Source: Gonocerus acuteangulatus
Taxonomy: Eukaryota > Arthropoda > Insecta > Hemiptera > Coreidae
Assembly: GCA_946811695.1 (NCBI GenBank)
Contig: OX328132.1
Location: forward strand, 59,450,449-59,514,448
DNA length: 64,000 bases
Direction: 5' to 3'
Shown here piece by piece: positions 12,455-21,621 of this stretch. Both the position numbers and the translations under genes were made by a program. The notes under the pieces were generated by a model, which saw nothing but the letters and a program-made list of their open reading frames with translations, ran no database searches and was not told the DNA's origin. Numbering within the stretch: the first letter of the stretch is position 1; the number at the start of each line of letters is the position of its first letter.

Positions 12455-12527
12455 GCCGGTCTAGCTCCGCCGGATTAGAGAGAGCGACGGATAAGAGAAC
12501 GCCGGATTAGGGAGAGTCTACTGTATG
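12455..12527 (-). mobile_element. Solo pogo/Tigger-type terminus
   Basis: Read on the minus strand, the segment starts CAGTAGACTCTCCCTAATCC and repeats the CCGGATTA / TTATCCG motif downstream. CAGTAGA-CTC-C--TAATCC termini with inner repeats are typical of Tigger/pogo elements of the Tc1/mariner superfamily. A TA sits directly outside the end, as expected of their target site. No partner end or transposase is visible nearby. Confidence 0.5.
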
Positions 12528-12667
12528 TATAATTTCCGAGCCTAACGGAAATCCGTTCCCCAGTCCCCGCTGACCGGATGTGCAGCGGGAATAAAATAAA
12601 AATTGCAATTAAAAAGTATAGCCGTATAGCGCCGTCCAATCAAAACAGCTGATGGTTTTAACTTCTA

Positions 12668-12669
12668 TT

Positions 12670-12699
<30 letters not shown>
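12668..12699. repeat. Poly(T) tract
   Basis: About 30 consecutive T residues, possibly the A-tail of a minus-strand retroposon too decayed to identify. Confidence 0.8.
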
Positions 12700-12701
<2 letters not shown>

Positions 12702-13359
12702 GAAAGCAACCTTTTTTGCAAATTCTCTATTAAAAAAGTCCGACTCCAAGGTACTTGTGTCATTTGAAAAGCTTAAAAATGAAAAAGTTGAAAAAGTGAA
12801 AAAAATGAAAAAGTGAACAATGTAAAAATGAAATCTTAATTACCACAACAGGTAAATGACAATATCCTAAGCGTATATTTTTCCGAATGAGAAAGCTCTA
12901 TCATAAATCGCACAATTGCCGTATTTCGAGTAAATTTAAAAATCATTTGAACAGCTGCTTTACATTTACAGCTAATTCCCAACCGGTTTCAAGATATATA
13001 AGAATATATCCAGAAATCCAAAGAAAAATCAAGTTTTCTTTTTCATTTCCCTCGACAACGGTTGTAGAAATAGCCTTGAAAATGGTTTCATTTGGTTCCT
13101 TACGTCCCACTACGTATAAAACCTGTGCATGGAGGCCTATTATCACTAAAACGAATTCTTTTTTCTTGCGTATTTCGCCCAAAAACCGTCTTCCGATGCA
13201 CAGTTTTACAGATCTTTGCGAACAAGCTTACCAAATGATTTTAAATATTAGCATAAAATGTTTCAGACTCATGATCCTTTTATTAAATATTTTTATTTAT
13301 TGCGGATAAAAAAAAGTTTATTTATTGCGGCACAACTAAAGTTAATTAATTAAATAATT
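12700..13359. other. No recognised gene; one 140-codon open frame
   Basis: An open frame of 140 codons runs 12,887-13,309 on the plus strand, overlapped by a 79-codon frame on the other strand. Neither has a motif, signal peptide or composition that I recognise. In AT-rich repeat DNA this length can arise by chance, so I do not call a gene. Confidence 0.35.
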
Positions 13360-13860
13360 TATAAGGTATTTTTCATTAAGCAATAACGAAAATTTTGAAA
13401 AAGCTATTAGGAACTTTTTCTATTTAAAAAAAAAAAAGTTTTTAATACCACTTCGTAATTTTACTCGTCCATATATATATATATATATATATAGTTACAA
13501 ACAAGTTTAAGTTAAATTAAAAAAAATAAAACTACGGAAAAAAAACGTTTAAAAATGCTGTTGCATATTTCCGGAAAAAACGTTTGATGGTGTTAGAAAC
13601 TACACATTTATTATTATTTAGAAACTATCATATGAATAAAGAATCAGTCTGGCATTATTTGGCTATCATAAAGTTTTTGTCCAGAGAAAACTAACTTTTT
13701 TTATTGGTCTTTAAGAAAAACGTCTTTGTTTCAAAGACCATATGTTTGTGTATTCCATTAATATAAATCAAATAAGTGCATAAATAGTATCTACATACCC
13801 CTAATTGTTGTATATATAATAACAATACACACCAAATTAAATAACACAACTTTCCGAAAC
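13360..13860. repeat. Dispersed repeat family C, copy 1
   Basis: This is similar in the same orientation to 47,185-47,640. Shared landmarks are 'ttataaggta' near the start, 'gaaaattttgaaaaagctat', a TA tract followed by 'agtt-caaac', 'aatcagtctggcat' and 'acaccaaattaa'. No coding sequence or termini are seen; class unknown. Confidence 0.75.
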
Positions 13861-14274
13861 TCCGAAAGTTTGTATCACATTTGACCAGAAGTTCTGTAGG
13901 TACAATAATTTTATGAATGTTATTAACGATTTTAAAATATAGTATTAAATTAATTTATGTGATTCGTTTCGTGGTGGATGAAAACACTGACATAAGTCTT
14001 CTAAAACCGGGCCTTCAGCCATAGATGGGGCATTGAATAATGGCCAGGTAATCAAAGAGAATTGATTCAGCCATAATCTCTAATTTTTCTTCGCTAATTC
14101 CCTTTTCCTTGAGGAAAAACACCATCTCCGTCGGAATGGTGCCTCGTGTAGCGAACCATGGTTCCTGTACACAATTTTCCTTTAGTCAAAAGCTCTCACG
14201 GAACTTTTCCTTTGGTATGTTTCTCCAAATGTATTCTTTCATCTTGTTTATCATCGTTACCTTTATTTTTTTTA

Positions 14275-14810
14275 CGTCATTGAAATCTTTCAAAAGAAGA
14301 TTTTTGAAACCTTTTTCTAACCATATAAATGACTATTGTATTATCTTAAAAGGTACTCAAAATAAAAATAAAATGTTAACGTTTTTGCATATAACGTCGA
14401 TCCCAGAACACGTAGATACATCCCGATTGGAAAGAAATGTGTCACATTAGGGCCTATATCGACCATCCAAATTTAGTTTGAATAGGCTAAATATTCTTTG
14501 AAATATGTCCGGATTGTTGAATCTTTAACACAATTTTATGGGTCCGGCCTAAGCGAAATTTAAAATACTTTTTTTTCTTTTTTTTTTTTTTTTTTTTGTA
14601 ATATTCCAAAAATTTGAATATGGGGGTTTTTCAATGTGCTAAAAACAAATCTGACATCCGTTTTATATATGGAAAATTTGGCAGAATAATGACTTCTATA
14701 GAGGCAAGTATGTAAAACAATTTTTGATTTAAAAAAGGATGTCAGATTTATTTTTAGCACATTGAAAACCCCTGTATTCAAATGTTGGGGATATTACAAG
14801 AATAAAAAAA
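14275..14810. mobile_element. Decayed relative of the 1.8 kb foldback element
   Basis: Sequence here ('gaaatctttcaaaagaaga', 'aaccatataaatgac', 'gtgtcacattagggcc', 'aatatgtccggattgttga') matches the arms of the element at 1563-3371. It also forms a shortened foldback around 'cacattgaaaa' near 14,640-14,770. It is deleted for much of both arms and many bases have changed, so it is older. Confidence 0.75.
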
Positions 14811-14885
14811 AAAAACATTTTATATATTAATTTAAATATATATTTGAATAATCTAAAGGGTTAGGTCCGCCAGTAAATGTACCAT

Positions 14886-15045
14886 TGTCATACCTGTAGG
14901 TAGAGTCCGTCGTCACTGGCATAGGTGTGAGTACTTTGGGCGAGCGCTTTCGACGACTTGAGGATGATGTGTTTACGTCGAAAGCGCCGCCGATTGTACT
15001 CACACCGACGCCAGTGACGACGGATTCTACATACAGGTATGAATA
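14886..15045. repeat. Inverted repeat (~65 bp arms)
   Basis: The left arm starting 'catacctgtaggtagagtcc' (14,891) is matched by the inverse ending 'tacatacaggtatg' (15,043), with 'agcgctttcgac' and 'gtcgaaagcgc' flanking a short loop. The arms are GC-richer than the surroundings and about 85-90% alike. A small hairpin MITE is likely; no duplication at the ends is certain because the right side runs into TA repeats. Confidence 0.75.
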
Positions 15046-15053
15046 TATATATA

Positions 15054-15103
<50 letters not shown>

Positions 15104-15113
15104 CGATCAAAAT

Positions 15114-15164
<51 letters not shown>

Positions 15165-15165
15165 T

Positions 15166-15198
<33 letters not shown>

Positions 15199-15221
15199 GG
15201 CCTCGTGGCCTGTTACGGGAC

Positions 15222-15277
<56 letters not shown>

Positions 15278-15293
15278 TATATATATATTCAGT
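15043..15293. repeat. (TA)n tracts around a SINE-end foldback
   Basis: Three long TA runs (15,043-15,100, 15,116-15,160, 15,226-15,272) are separated by short unique bits. At 15,197-15,222 lies 'tcgtggcctgttacgggact', the inverse of the 3' end of the SINE that starts at 15,289, so the last TA tract is the loop of a perfect hairpin of about 26 bp. Confidence 0.9.
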
Positions 15294-15598
15294 CCCGTAA
15301 CAGGCCACGAGGGCATCGAGGGGCAGATTCTATAGAGGTATCCGATTCATGACCATACGGCACACTCCTGATCAGTTATATGCTCCGACCGCCTGATTTT
15401 CCTCTTTGCAGGTACCCATTAGTAAAAGAATTAAAGGCTGGGGTAGGGCGAGGGACCGACAGGGAAGCCGAATCCAACACATGAACGAAGACACTAAAAG
15501 ATAAAAATCTTTAGTGCTTGCTCGGAATTTGAACTCCAGGATTTGTCCTCCAGCATATTAGTCCTGTGCTCTACCACTGAGCTAACCTCTCCCACACA
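15289..15598 (-). mobile_element. tRNA-Ile-like SINE, family 2
   Basis: On the minus strand the head has an A box 'agctcagtggtagagc', a B-box-like 'gagttcaaattcc' region, and then a body ending 'tgttacgggactga'. A closely related copy on the plus strand at 20,570-20,921 shares the whole length. The head resembles tRNA-Ile because of 'gctcagtggtagagc' and the 'ctaata' anticodon-loop region. It is a retroposon, not a tRNA gene: the acceptor stem does not pair. Confidence 0.8.
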
Positions 15599-16010
15599 CC
15601 CACATATATATATATATATATATATATAGGGGAAGGTGTTGTACCTTTGACCACTTTGCACAATTGAATTTTTTTTAGCTTGAATATTAAGGCTAAATTA
15701 ATTTTTTTTATTTCATTGTAATTAGTATTCTATTGTCCATCATATTTAATTTTTTCAAGGTTCTAACTTTACATTTAATATTTTTTATTAATTTAAAAAA
15801 AAAATAATCATACAGTGGTCAAACGTACAACATGTAGTTGTACCTCTGACCATGGGGTGTTGTACCTCTGACCACGTAAAAACAACACAGCAGTGCAAAG
15901 AAAAAATTGTATTGATTAATATTGTAATCAATTGTAATCTTAATAAATAGAGGACATGGATGTAAGCATAATAAAAAGCTATAATTGATATTATGTTATG
16001 CTTAATATGC

Positions 16011-16047
16011 TGAAAACCGGCGCTAATAGCCAAATAGTTGATGCGCC

Positions 16048-16097
<50 letters not shown>
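16011..16097 (+). mobile_element. SINE family 1, truncated 3' end with long poly(A)
   Basis: The bases 'ccggcgctaatagcc' and 'gatgcgccgtt' match the end of the SINE at 5905-6080, followed by about 47 A residues. The tRNA-like head is missing (5' truncation). The long uninterrupted A-tract implies a fairly recent insertion into the pogo/Tigger-like relic. Confidence 0.75.
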
Positions 16098-16100
<3 letters not shown>

Positions 16101-16135
16101 GCTGAAAAATCCAGTCCAACCGATAAACGTTTTAA

Positions 16136-16660
16136 CTCTCAAACAGATCCACTAGCAATAGTAGGGTATGGAAGTTTAGCCACAATGTCTTCAGCATCAA
16201 TATCATACAAATTTTCATCTTCTCTCGTAAACTTATCATATAAAGTTTCGTTTTTAAAATATTGGATCTTAAACAATTGACATTTCATACCACAGATCTC
16301 TGCGACTAAATATGTAATAGTCTTTTTACTTTTATTTTTAACAGGTATAAAATTTACTTTTTCCAAATCATATTTTTCAAATTGTTGCCGGTTATCGACT
16401 TAACTCGCGACATTTATCAGACAGATCAACGTCACTTTTTCCTGAAGAAATTTCCGTTTCAGTATCAGAATCTGAACTGTCATTAGAATAATTTTCTTTT
16501 TATTTACCACTTTTTTAGTACGGGGTTTATTTGTAGAAGGTGTCTTACGTTTAGGGTGGTGATTTCGTTTTTGTTTTTTTTTTCACCTTCAATAATTAGC
16601 TTTTAAGGAATATCTGTCAGGATACGAGGTTTCCCTTTAGGCCAGCCCCCATTTGACATT
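16136..16660 (-). pseudogene. Transposase C-terminal tail (pogo/Tigger-like), broken
   Basis: Read on the minus strand from about 16,655, the frame gives NGGWPKGKPRILTDIP, then a stop and LIIEGE. This resembles the segment that follows the DDE domain in pogo/Tigger-like (DDE_1) transposases of insects. After lysine-rich stretches and frameshifts, a clean 75-codon frame (16,366-16,139) ends the protein with an acidic DEDIVAKLPYP region. The catalytic domain is absent, so it cannot act. Recognition is from general familiarity with such tails; a protein search is needed. Confidence 0.5.
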
Positions 16661-17185
16661 TTTTTTTCCTCCGCTTTTCGATGAGGTCTTACAACATCAA
16701 GTGGAACGATAAGGGGCGATAGGTTCGAACTGCTACACTGAGGATTAATAAAGTCAATTTGAACTTATTTAATTTATAATTTTTTAAATTCTTTGAACAA
16801 TTGGAGAAACCAAGATTACTTTTTTCTTTAATTGTAGCAGAAGAACATAAAAGTTGAATTATGTAAAAATTACTCAGGTTTGTTGTACCTTTGACCTGGT
16901 CAAAGGTACAGCAACTAGTCGTGGTCAGAGGTACAACACCCTGGTAGTGTAAATTAAAATGCGTGCTAAAAATTTTAGGGTTAAGATAAATCAATTTCAG
17001 AAGCTACACCATGTTTTTTATTGTAATAGCTACTTTGTCAAATGATTTCCATCTAAAAAGACTTAATACAAAAAATATTATTAGGCAAAACGTCATCAAT
17101 AAATAACTTACATTTTTATGATAGAAATGGATAAGTATTTTTTGCAAGAATCCTCTTTGACTTGAGTAAAGGACGAATTATAGAG

Positions 17186-17806
17186 GCTTACTGGTAAGTC
17201 GACCCACATCCTTTGCGAGGCGATAGTTTAGGTCAAAACAAACAATTTTAAGCCCATATTGCCTTATCCAAAAGTTACCCGTTTCCAAGATATTTAATAT
17301 TTTAGGTTGTTTTTTTTAAAGCAGTCACTGTGTGTGCAAAACTTAAGCAATATTTATTTTTTATTTCTAGTATTTGAGCTGAATGCTTTTATTGTTTTTG
17401 CATTGAAGACATTCAGAATCAACTATTAATTAATTAAAAATATCAAATATTTAAGGGGCAACGGATGATAAAACCCAATAACTAAAATTTGCATGAACTT
17501 TTTTTCCTGAAACCTGTAACTTCAACTCTGTACCGTAAATATTTGATGTTTTCATTTAATTAATAGTTGATTCTGAATGTCTTAAATACAAAAACAATAA
17601 AAACTTTCAGCTGAAATGTTAGAAAAAAAAAATACCCCCCCAAAAAAACTGAAGCAACAGTGACTGTTTATTTTAAAAAAAAGCCTAAAATATTAAATAT
17701 CTTGGAAACGATAAGTTTTGGATAAGGCAATATTTGCTTAAAATTGTTTCTTTTGACCTAAACTATCGCCTCGCGAAGGATGTGGGTCGACTTACCAGTA
17801 ACTCAG
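17186..17806. mobile_element. TIR/foldback element family D, copy 2
   Basis: The ends read CTTACTGGTAAGTCGACCCA and the inverse at 17,780-17,806. The arms remain inverted-similar for about 270 bases each ('cagaatcaactattaattaa' and its inverse near the centre). It matches 5818-6832 without the nested SINE. No coding sequence is present: a non-autonomous foldback. Confidence 0.75.
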
Positions 17807-18210
17807 TAGCCCGTTGAGGTTTAATGAAAAGCTTGAATGAACTCATTCAATAAAAAGCTGACGTGATTTATCAAATTGTTCCTTGTAAGAATAGAAATGA
17901 ACAAGTAAAAACTAGAAAAATAACGGGCACCTGTAATTAAGAATGACTTGCCAGGCAGAGCTCGGAGTCTTGCATTTTAATGAAGTATGCTGGTGGTGTG
18001 AAAATAATTTAGATTATATCTGATCTTATGAAATGCTCGGAAAATAATATGCTAGAGTTGCTTAAAGTGTGACTAAATTAATTCTTTTAATTAATAGAGT
18101 TCGTTTATTGAAGTTAATTATTTTTGTAATAGAAATAAAAGTCCGCCCGCTGCGTAAACGGAGCATATTCCGTTAAACGTTTACATATTTATGGCTGACT
18201 CAATTGTCTT

Positions 18211-19660
18211 AAAAGGTTTGACTCACAAGAACTGCGTCATCTAAGCTCGATTCCGTTCATATCCCTATTGCCGTTAGTAAAGAAATAGAAGCAGTTACTG
18301 GCAGGTTTTGACCTTCGTGAAAAATATAAAATAAAATCTCAAAGAGAAGGAATATTTTAAGCGCCATAACAAGAAACTGATTCATGGGCGTATATAGAAA
18401 ATAATTTCGGAGGGGGCTGGGAAAATTTCGGGGGGCTGAGACCAATTCCGGTGTATGAAATACTAACAATTCAGATCTTGGAAGAGTTTTAGCCAACTTA
18501 AACACTATTACACCCAAAATAGAATATTTTTTATGAACTAAATGATCTTATTTAATTTATTTTTAAGGGTTTTATGAAATTTTTACCGATCAAATGAAAA
18601 TTTCGGGGGGGGGGGCTGCAGCCCTCTCAGCCCCCCCTTATATACGCCCATGAACTGATTGCATCCTAAGAGGAAATTACTCCATCGTCTTCCTCAATGC
18701 TCGTTCTTGGAGAATCTATAACAACACTTCTCATTTTCGTACATTATTTTACTAGTATACTCATTTTACGGTAAAATGCAATTAAAACCCAAAAACCACA
18801 TAAAACGTTAGGTAAATAGAGAAAAAAACCGTTGAATAGATCAAAACAACAATTTTGATGTTTTAAGCGCTTATTTATCCGATTGACATCGCCTCATCGA
18901 AAATTACATCTGAATCTTTTTTGTAGAGAACTTAGTTAGCTTTCGAATGGGTTCACTAACCACCTAACCATTTTCAAAATATATGAGAAAATAGACCGAG
19001 ATCCTATATACTTCCTTACCTCCAAACGAAACCAAAATTTAAATATCTTAGATTAGATGAATGCCGAACTTCTGGAACGAGTTCCAACTGAATCAATCGT
19101 TTATGTGGTAACACTTTTTCTCAAAAACTGTTACAGATATCGCTTTAAAAATGGCTGAATTATTTTTCCTACCTTAAGGGACAAATAAAACAAGTACCTG
19201 CAAGCATATTAACTGAAAAACGTAAGCATTGCGATTTTGTTCGCGCGAATTTCGCTCTAAAAACCATGTTCCGGTGGACGGATTCTGCTGATTAACGAAC
19301 TTGACCATTTAAATTAGACGAAAGATTTTTGTACCAAATTTCATTAAATCAAATATATATTCATATAATAACGTTTATAATTTACACCTATATTACTTTT
19401 TTTTAGAATTTTGGGAGTAAAATTGAGTCCGTAAAATATTAAAATAGATACAAGACGTCCTTATTTTTTGTTCCACTAATATGAACTCCAGAAGGCTAAA
19501 TATTTACTGAGTATTTTTAAGCTACCTTTGAATTGGTCAGACTCTGAAATCCATTTCGCTGGGGCACTTTTCACCATCTTATCACCAGATCTTTCACCAT
19601 CTTACTGTAGCCTTTGAACCACCGTTATGTTCGTGATCTTCGGGATCTGAAATGTGAAAT
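18211..19660 (-). mobile_element. Helentron-like (HINE-type) element, long copy, interrupted by a MITE
   Basis: In minus orientation the right-hand part begins with the family's 'aaccaccgttat' and 'gatctgaaatgtgaaa' block (about 19,610-19,660). It runs through the 'ttggtacaaaaatctttcgt' and 'cgttaatcagcagaatccg' core (about 19,270-19,350) and ends with the hairpin tail at 18,211-18,250. The tail is degenerate ('gactcacaagaactgcgtca'). A 270 bp hAT-type MITE is inserted at 18,383-18,652. See the copies at 41,380 and 57,600 for the full structure. Confidence 0.6.
18383..18652. mobile_element. hAT-type MITE with 8 bp target duplication
   Basis: The termini are CATGGGCGTATATA and its inverse TATACGCCCATG. 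The element is flanked by the identical 8 bp AACTGATT on each side (18,375-18,382 and 18,653-18,660). An 8 bp duplication is characteristic of hAT transposons. The inside carries G-rich and C-rich stretches ('ttcggggggggggg', 'ctgcagccc') and no coding sequence. Relatives: 51,967-52,249, the right end at 62,025-62,082, and a possible relic near 26,540-26,620. Confidence 0.85.
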
Positions 19661-20430
19661 TTCACCAATTTCATTCGATTTAAGTTTTTTCATTAAGGAA
19701 ATTTGAGTGAATTGGTTACGTTACCTCCAATGGAGACATTGTGTTTTCCAGGGAGTAACAGGTATTACCATAGGGACCAACGAGTACTGTGTGGCCCAGT
19801 ACGATGTTAGAACATTGCAAAATCGTGCGGACCAGTAAGTACCATTTTCGATCTATTCTATGTCAAAAATGTTAGCTGTGGATTTAATTCCAATAAAGAG
19901 CGCTAATTTTTATTAGGCAAAAAAATGAAGGCGTCTCATGGTGTAACGTAGAACCGGTTTGGTTCTTCCTCTCTTCATAGTCCCGGTAAAGGCTTGAAAA
20001 TGAAGGACAAAGATTGGCACAAAGAAGACTACATTTTGTATTAAAAAAAAGTAGTTTTATTCAACTATTATGCCATAAACACGACAATCTCCAACTTGAT
20101 AAACATTTTTAACAGTTTCAAATACACAAATGAGCAACCCTTGATGAACCTTTTCTTATTCAGAAATGCGTTAAAATCATTTGGTGTCAAATTTCTGAGC
20201 CCTTATTCAGTTCATAGAGGTATTATATATTTGATACCGTGGATCGTATATATACCCCCCCCCCCCTGGTGATAAAACTTCTTCATTATCGTATTGATTT
20301 ATTCTATAGACGTTAAAATAGGGGGAGACAAATCCCCCTTTGAAAACATGGCTACCATGCGGCATGAATCAGGATGGTTGTGCACGTCAATTGCATTTAT
20401 TTGGAATTCCAGTATATTTGATGCTCTCCC
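19661..20430. other. No recognised gene; weak Penelope-3'-like trace
   Basis: Near 19,980-20,085 the order 'aaggcttgaaaatgaagg', 'attggcac' and 'gtagttttattcaac' loosely follows the 3' end of the Penelope-like element at 30,435-30,798. Too many changes are present to be sure. Otherwise nothing is recognised. Confidence 0.25.

Positions 20431-20433
<3 letters not shown>

Positions 20434-20501
<68 letters not shown>
20434..20501. repeat. (CT)n-(TA)n compound microsatellite
   Basis: CT dinucleotides pass into about 22 TA dinucleotides, the same compound as at 7968-8042. Confidence 0.95.
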
Positions 20502-20502
<1 letters not shown>

Positions 20503-20960
20503 TAGCTGACCCGGCGAACTTCGTACTTCCTAACAGTCGATTCTTTAATTTTTTTTTCTTTTAATACTTGGGAGGCGAGGTTAGCTCAGTGGTAGAGCGC
20601 TGGACTAATAAGTTGGAGGACCTGAGTTCAAATCCCGAGCAAGCACTAAAGATTTTTTCTTCTAGTGTCTTCGTTCATGGGTTGAATTCGGCCTCCCTGA
20701 CCGTCCCTAGGCCGACCCAGCCTTTAATTAATTTAATAATAGGTACCTTGAGTGCTCTAGCAGTCGAAGCAGCCAAGGGGAAAATCAGGCGGCCGGAGCA
20801 TAGTACTGACCACACTATCTCCCTAGTGTGCCGTATGGTCGTGAATCAGATACCTCTATAGTATCTGCCCCTCAGGGCCCTCGAGGCTTGTTACGGGACT
20901 GATTTTTTTTTTTTTTTTTTTTAATACTTATTCTGCTATTTGGGACACCGGGTCAGCTAG
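20502..20960. mobile_element. Short element with CTAGCTGACCCGG inverted ends, carrying a SINE
   Basis: CTAGCTGACCCGG at 20,502-20,514 is exactly inverted at 20,948-20,960. Once the nested family 2 SINE (20,570-20,921) is removed, only about 105 bases remain. The 'ctagctgacccggcgaactt' start is a motif that I associate with abundant insect repeats. The parent class is not clear to me. Confidence 0.6.
20570..20921 (+). mobile_element. tRNA-Ile-like SINE, family 2
   Basis: The A box 'ttagctcagtggtagagc' (20,581-20,598) and B-box-like 'gagttcaaatccc' (about 20,624-20,636) show an internal RNA polymerase III promoter. The loop 'ctaataa' fits tRNA-Ile(AAT). The body runs to 'ttgttacgggactga' and ends in a T tract (20,906-20,921). 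The minus-strand copy at 15,289-15,598 supports both ends. The 97-codon frame across it is incidental. Confidence 0.85.
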
Positions 20961-20970
20961 TACGATAAAA

Positions 20971-21090
20971 AAAAGTCCGACTCGCAGGAACTGCATCATC
21001 TTAGCGCGGTTCCATTCATTCCTAGTGTCATTTTGTATACTTAGAATAGAATAGTTATTACTAGGAACCGGATTTTAGGTTTTCACGTAT
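20971..21090 (-). mobile_element. Helentron-like element, 3' terminal fragment
   Basis: It begins 'agtccgactcgcaggaactg' and continues 'catcatcttagcgcggttcc', the inverse of the hairpin-bearing end seen at 42,665-42,705 and 58,657-58,697. Only about 120 bases of the family are recognisable before the similarity fades. Confidence 0.75.
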
Positions 21091-21621
21091 TTTTTTCCTT
21101 TCTCCTAAACATGATAAAGATCAATTTTTTATATGATTCGCGTCTTGTAGCATCATTCATGCAAATTTGGAAGGACCTAAAAAAAACTATTCTGGATGAT
21201 ATCACCTAAAACCTGATGGAATGACCTAGACGGACCGGTGACAAAGGGCCAGCAGCTTGACCGGTGACTAAGGGCCCAGCAGCGTACCCTTATACATGGA
21301 ACACCCTAGAGCCTGGCTTGGCCAGGCTCCACTGCTAAGGACATGACATTTTTATTTCATTGTTCAATGTATTCAAAACTATCAAAATGTTTATAATTTC
21401 TAAATGTTTCATAAAATAAATACAATTTAAAACAAACAATTAAAAAGTGAGCTAAACAACTACGAAAACCCGTTCCAAAGAACACATTCAAAGTTTTCAT
21501 CACCGTTCTCTCGATGATAGAGAATTTAGTAAGCTTTTGAATAGTTTCTATCCACTTATGACGATTTCCCAACTGTTTTCGAGATATTAAGGATGCGAAG
21601 TTCCCAAAACGTTTCATGTCT

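Larger units (their letters stand above)
15630..16945 (-). mobile_element. pogo/Tigger-like DNA transposon remnant
   Basis: The motif GTTGTACCTYTGACCA occurs near both ends in opposite orientation (15,637, 15,837 and 15,857; inverse at about 16,915-16,940), with 'aacaccctg' as the outermost right bases. Between them lies minus-strand coding debris of a DDE transposase tail and a nested SINE tail. The repeated subterminal motif suggests transposase binding sites. Exact ends are unclear because the left end borders TA repeats. Confidence 0.55.

Noticed and set aside
12887..13309. 140-codon open frame as a host gene
   Set aside because: No motif, overlapping frame on the other strand, repeat-rich AT DNA; chance is likely. 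Conservation or transcript data would be needed.
15039..15316. Three overlapping YIYIYI frames
   Set aside because: Translations of (TA)n.
20570..20650. Functional tRNA-Ile gene
   Set aside because: Has A and B boxes but no paired acceptor stem, and is joined to a SINE body that recurs elsewhere.
20568..20861. 97-codon frame as a protein gene
   Set aside because: Lies wholly within the SINE; not open in the sister copy at 15.3-15.6 kb as far as I can tell.
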